Translations under genes and position numbers: made by a program
DNA from: Verrucomicrobiia bacterium
GTDB lineage: Bacteria > Verrucomicrobiota > Verrucomicrobiia > Palsa-1439
Assembly (NCBI GenBank): GCA_022072455.1
Contig: JAJVHY010000004.1
Span: 488,295-552,294 of the forward strand
Direction of reading: 5' to 3'
Length of the DNA stretch: 64,000 bases
Notes under the pieces: generated by a model
The model's database searches: none
Seen by the model: the letters and a program-made list of their open reading frames with translations, nothing else
Told to the model about the DNA's origin: nothing
Part shown: positions 61,228 to 64,000 of the stretch, one piece after another
Position numbering within the stretch: position 1 is the stretch's first letter
How the letters are laid out: every line of letters starts with the position of its first letter

Positions 61228-62859
61228 TTACTTGGGTTTCGCGGCCATGGGAGCAGTCCCGGCCTTTTGCTCTTTCCGCATCGACCACCATTGCTGGACG
61301 ATGGACAGGAGCTGTTGGAAGGTCCAGTAGAGCGTCAAACCCGAAGCGGTGTTGTAGAAAAAGATGAGCATGATGAGCGGCATGAACATCATCATCTTCG
61401 CCTGTTGCGGGTCGCCGGTCTGCGGGGTTATTTTCTGCTGCCAGACCATCAAGCCGGTCATGATGATCGGCAGTGGATTCAGGCCAATGCCGGCCACCAT
61501 GAAAATCGTATCCGGTTGGGCCAAATCTTTGATCCACAAAAACGGTACGCCGCGGGTGCCGATGTCGCTGATGAGCACTTTGTAGAACGCCATCAACACC
61601 GGCAATTGCACGAGCATCGGCAGACAGCCGGCAAACGGATTGATCTTGTGCTCTTTGTAGAGCTTCATCGTCTCTTGGTTGAGCCGTTGCGGGTCGTCCT
61701 TGTACTTCTCCTTCAGCTTGGCGACCTGCGGCTGGAATTTTTGCATCTGCTTCATCGAAGCCATGCTCTTGGCTTGGATCGGCCAAAAGACGATCTTCAA
61801 CACCAGCGTCACCAAAATGATGGCAATGCCGTAGCTGGGAATGATCCCGTAGAAGAAACTCAAGCCGCGAAACAGCAACAACCCGAAGATGCCGGAGTAG
61901 AAGTCCAGCCACGAACCGTAATCCATCGCTTCTTCCTGATGCTTGCCGAGTGCGACCAGCCGGTCATAATCCTTTGGCCCGGCATAGTAAGTGAACGTTA
62001 CCGCCGCCCCGTCGTAGGTGGGGGCGACCGGCACTTCCATCACCGCCGTCACGCCGTTGGTTTCAGCGCTCTTCGGATGGTCCGGCCACGCCGGCAAGCC
62101 AACCGCCCGGTAGGTGATACTGACCGCATTCGTGGGCGTGGAGATGATTTGCGCGAAATATTGGCTCTTCACCGCAATCCAGTGCGCTTGAATCAACTCG
62201 CGGTTTTCACCCGCCTGCGTCCGCTTCATGATCCGGCTCAGATGCCGGTCATTCCATTTCGGCCCCCCTTGCCAGTCGGCAATCAAATAATGCGCCACTT
62301 CCTTGTGCGTGGTCGGCGTGGCAATCCCGGTCGAGATGAACACATTGGACAAGCCGGCCCCATGGCCAAACTCAACCTTGCCGTCGAACAGATAATCCGC
62401 GCCGAGCGTAAGGGTTTTCTTCATGCCGGCGCCACGCATCACCACCGTGTTGGAATCCGGTTGCTCCAGCGTGAACACCTCATTGCTCGTGCCATTCACC
62501 ACCAACGCCAGTCCGGCCAGGGTCGCGTTGCCGTGGCCATTGGCCTTGTGTTTGAGCAACTCGACGGACTTGATGCCCCCGCCCCAGCTCGTGAATTCGA
62601 CGCGGACAAAATCATTGCGCAAGGTGAGCGTTTGCTCCGTGGGCCGTTCACTCGCCGCCACGGTGGGCGCGCTGGTCTCGACCGCGGGCGGCGCCTCGAT
62701 CGGTTGGGCCGGATCCGCCACCACTGACGGCACCGCGTTGGTCACCACAACCGGCGCCGGCCGCTTCGGGACCGGCGGCCAGATTTTGTTGATGGCGAAC
62801 TGGACGCCGAACAGCGCGAGCATGCAAATTAAAGCGACTTGAATGGTGCGTTTATCCAT
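61228..62859 (-). CDS. yidC: Membrane protein insertase YidC
   Basis: This 543-residue insertase has the Gram-negative layout. An N-terminal membrane helix comes first (residues 5-22), followed by a Pro/Ala-rich linker and a large periplasmic beta-supersandwich (about 60-330). The C-terminal five-helix core has the family motifs GIAIILVTLVLKIVFWPIQ, KSMASMKQM, NPFAGCLPMLVQLPVLMAFY and a final GLTLYW. The conserved hydrophilic-groove Arg is expected in the first core helix. It follows yidD by six bases. Confidence 0.96.
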   Translation of the reverse strand: MDKRTIQVALICMLALFGVQFAINKIWPPVPKRPAPVVVTNAVPSVVADPAQPIEAPPAVETSAPTVAASERPTEQTLTLRNDFVRVEFTSWGGGIKSVELLKHKANGHGNATLAGLALVVNGTSNEVFTLEQPDSNTVVMRGAGMKKTLTLGADYLFDGKVEFGHGAGLSNVFISTGIATPTTHKEVAHYLIADWQGGPKWNDRHLSRIMKRTQAGENRELIQAHWIAVKSQYFAQIISTPTNAVSITYRAVGLPAWPDHPKSAETNGVTAVMEVPVAPTYDGAAVTFTYYAGPKDYDRLVALGKHQEEAMDYGSWLDFYSGIFGLLLFRGLSFFYGIIPSYGIAIILVTLVLKIVFWPIQAKSMASMKQMQKFQPQVAKLKEKYKDDPQRLNQETMKLYKEHKINPFAGCLPMLVQLPVLMAFYKVLISDIGTRGVPFLWIKDLAQPDTIFMVAGIGLNPLPIIMTGLMVWQQKITPQTGDPQQAKMMMFMPLIMLIFFYNTASGLTLYWTFQQLLSIVQQWWSMRKEQKAGTAPMAAKPK

Positions 62860-62865
62860 GATGAC

Positions 62866-63090
62866 TCAGGGGACCGGATCGTAACCGCCGGCATGAAACG
62901 GCTGACACCGCGCCAACCGGCGCGCCGCCAGCCAGGAACCACGCACCACTCCATGCCGTTCCACGGCCTCACTGGCGTAATGCGAACAACTCGGATAGAA
63001 CCGACAGCAACTCGAGACCAGGAACAAACTCCGCGCCGGCGCGAGCAGCCGGTACGCTTGGAGCAACAACAAAATAACGCGTTTTATCAT
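62866..63090 (-). CDS. yidD: Membrane protein insertion efficiency factor YidD
   Basis: This 74-residue protein is a complete YidD: a short hydrophobic N-terminus ([18 protein letters not shown]), then the invariant [19 protein letters not shown] (three conserved Cys with the [13 protein letters not shown] end). The ATG at 63090 overlaps the rnpA stop (ATGA); a longer frame upstream is the rnpA region in another frame. It assists YidC-dependent insertion at the inner membrane. Confidence 0.95.
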   Translation of the reverse strand: MIKRVILLLLQAYRLLAPARSLFLVSSCCRFYPSCSHYASEAVERHGVVRGSWLAARRLARCQPFHAGGYDPVP

Positions 63091-63449
63091 GCGGCCCGCA
63101 GCAAACCGGCCGCCCGCGCGAGCTCGCGCCAACTGGCCGCGACTGCCTGCGCTGATTTTCCATTAATCCCGTGGCGGGCGATCATGACGATTTGCAAATG
63201 ATCCTGGAGTTGATGTTGATTGAGCCGGTAAGCCTCGCGTAACAGTCGCCGCGCGCGATTGCGGGCGACCGCGTTCCCGATCTTGCGGCTGGTTACGAAG
63301 CCGGCGGCGCGAGGTTCAGCCGGTGCGGCGAGCACCACCGCCACGAAATGCGGGCCAACATACCGCTGGCCTTGATCGTAAACCCGGCGAAACTGGGCGC
63401 TGCGCCGGAGTCGTGAACGTTTCGGGAGTTGAGGGCGTGCATGCTCCAC
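63087..63449 (-). CDS. rnpA: Ribonuclease P protein component
   Basis: This 120-residue basic protein is the protein subunit of RNase P, which matures tRNA 5' ends. It opens [20 protein letters not shown] and carries the signature [19 protein letters not shown] with the RNR motif. The start is a GTG at 63449, 16 bases after the rpmH stop. Order and spacing match the conserved rpmH-rnpA-yidD-yidC block. Confidence 0.95.
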   Translation of the reverse strand: MEHARPQLPKRSRLRRSAQFRRVYDQGQRYVGPHFVAVVLAAPAEPRAAGFVTSRKIGNAVARNRARRLLREAYRLNQHQLQDHLQIVMIARHGINGKSAQAVAASWRELARAAGLLRAA

Positions 63450-63465
63450 GCAGGGTGCGACTCGG

Positions 63466-63603
63466 TTAGACCGTCGTCAACTTCTTGCGCCCGCGGCGGC
63501 GGCGCCGCGCCAAAGTTGCCCGCCCCCGTTTGGTGCGCGTTTTATTCAAGAAGCCGACCCGGCGTTTACGGCGGCGTTTCGATGGTTGATACGTACGTTT
63601 CAT
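63466..63603 (-). CDS. rpmH: 50S ribosomal protein L34
   Basis: This 45-residue protein reads [18 protein letters not shown] at the start, with the universal L34 opening, and ends [11 protein letters not shown]. It is too short for many gene finders but is unmistakable. It heads the rpmH-rnpA-yidD-yidC-jag operon behind a strong promoter. Arg and Lys make up about half of the residues. Confidence 0.98.
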   Translation of the reverse strand: MKRTYQPSKRRRKRRVGFLNKTRTKRGRATLARRRRRGRKKLTTV

Positions 63604-63630
63604 TTCAATCTTCTTTCGTGAAAGGGCGGC

Positions 63631-63658
63631 ATCTTAACAGCCTCGTAATCATTGTCAA
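63631..63658 (-). promoter_or_regulatory. Sigma-70 promoter of rpmH operon
   Basis: On the minus strand a perfect TTGACA (63658-63653) is followed after 16 bases by TAAGAT (63636-63631). The predicted start near 63624 gives a leader of about 20 bases with a weak AAAGAAG. This is the best promoter in the window, as expected for a ribosomal protein operon. Confidence 0.7.
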
Positions 63659-63706
63659 TGGCGACCGCCACGAACTTGGCATGCCGCGCGCTTAATCAGG
63701 ATTCGC

Positions 63707-64000
63707 ATGAGTTCGAAAGGGATTTTCTCAGGGATTGTCTTCATTGGCGCGGCGTTAACCATTGCCACCGCCGCAGATAAGCCGGTCAGCACCAGCCGCA
63801 CTAACGCCGTCACACAGTTGCGAAATCAAGACAATGCTTTCGCATTGATGATGGAATCCTACCGGCAAATCCAGCTCTTGATGATCGAGTCCGATCTCGA
63901 CAAACGGATCCAACTCGCCAAAACCATCGTCGAACCCAAAGAACGCGACCGCATCCTCGACCTCGCCCAACAGGAATACGACCAACGCATCGCCAAACTC
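63707..64000 (+). CDS. Secreted coiled-coil-like protein, start of gene (3' end outside window)
   Basis: The first 98 residues are visible. A signal peptide (SKGIFSGIVFIGAALTIATAA) is followed by a charged helical stretch with heptad-like spacing (LRNQDNAFALMMESYRQIQ and IVEPKERDRILDLAQQ). No family is recognised. CAGGA lies six bases before the ATG. It is divergent from rpmH across 103 bases, which is where dnaA stands in many bacteria; it is not dnaA. Confidence 0.75.
   Translation, partial: MSSKGIFSGIVFIGAALTIATAADKPVSTSRTNAVTQLRNQDNAFALMMESYRQIQLLMIESDLDKRIQLAKTIVEPKERDRILDLAQQEYDQRIAKL

Noticed and set aside
60697-62727. 676-codon open frame on the plus strand
   Set aside because: It is the antisense shadow of jag and yidC, both of which are certain.

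Overview
The window is a gene-dense, GC-rich (about 60 %) bacterial chromosome segment with 50 protein genes, two of them cut by the window ends. There are no tRNA, rRNA, CRISPR or insertion-sequence features, and no gene-free stretch longer than about 190 bases. Gene content points to the Verrucomicrobiota or a close PVC relative. The clues are a DUF4159/DUF58/BatA/DUF4175/MoxR cluster, a DUF2723 GT-C protein, very large FG-GAP secreted proteins, a DUF971 protein paired with a TatD-like hydrolase, and Gram-negative envelope genes (outer-membrane efflux, TonB receptor, long YidC). The phylum call is inference from gene content; no rRNA gene is present.

Region 1 (1-9446, + strand) is one tightly overlapped operon. 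It holds the end of a CecR-type TetR regulator, an outer-membrane efflux lipoprotein, an AcrA-like adaptor, an AcrB-like RND pump, a small VOC protein, a MacA-like adaptor, an ABC ATPase and a MacB-type permease. Two pump types therefore share one regulator and one outer-membrane channel. Region 2 (9470-13470, + strand) carries pyrophosphatase, a BON-domain membrane protein and a probable copper-acquisition cassette. The cassette is a small HPCxxCH protein, an OprC-like TonB receptor with the C-x3-M and H-x-M copper ligands, and a YHS-like Cys lipoprotein. Region 3 (13445-22034) has a Tat-exported Fe/Mn superoxide dismutase divergent from a PolX DNA polymerase, an unknown membrane protein, inositol-3-phosphate synthase, an SLC13 transporter, a rhodanese, an EboB-like TatD hydrolase and a DUF971 protein.

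Region 4 (22044-43006, - strand) starts from a good sigma-70-like promoter and is a long, nearly gapless gene train. Its order is DUF4159 protein, small secreted protein, DUF58, BatA/VWA, VWA with a GATase-like domain, small secreted protein, DUF4175, PA14/TPR protein, small secreted protein, FHA-MoxR ATPase, RfbC, PurH and a DUF2723 protein. The core looks like a cell-envelope MoxR/VWA chaperone system with an FHA phosphopeptide sensor fused to the ATPase.

Region 5 (43085-57898) holds RsmB, an ECF sigma/anti-sigma/DUF3106/Spy-like stress operon, a DEDDy exonuclease paired with a diaminopentanoate-dehydrogenase-like enzyme, two tandem paralogous secreted proteins of about 1160 residues, a PfkB kinase, glutamate dehydrogenase and a diacylglycerol-kinase-like protein. 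Region 6 (57942-64000) has an AsmA-like protein, RsmD, a TPR protein and the conserved rpmH-rnpA-yidD-yidC-jag operon, followed by the start of an unknown secreted protein. Several genes (sod, polX, rsmB, the dehydrogenase, ppa) have -10 elements so close to the start codon, without a Shine-Dalgarno, that their mRNAs may be leaderless.
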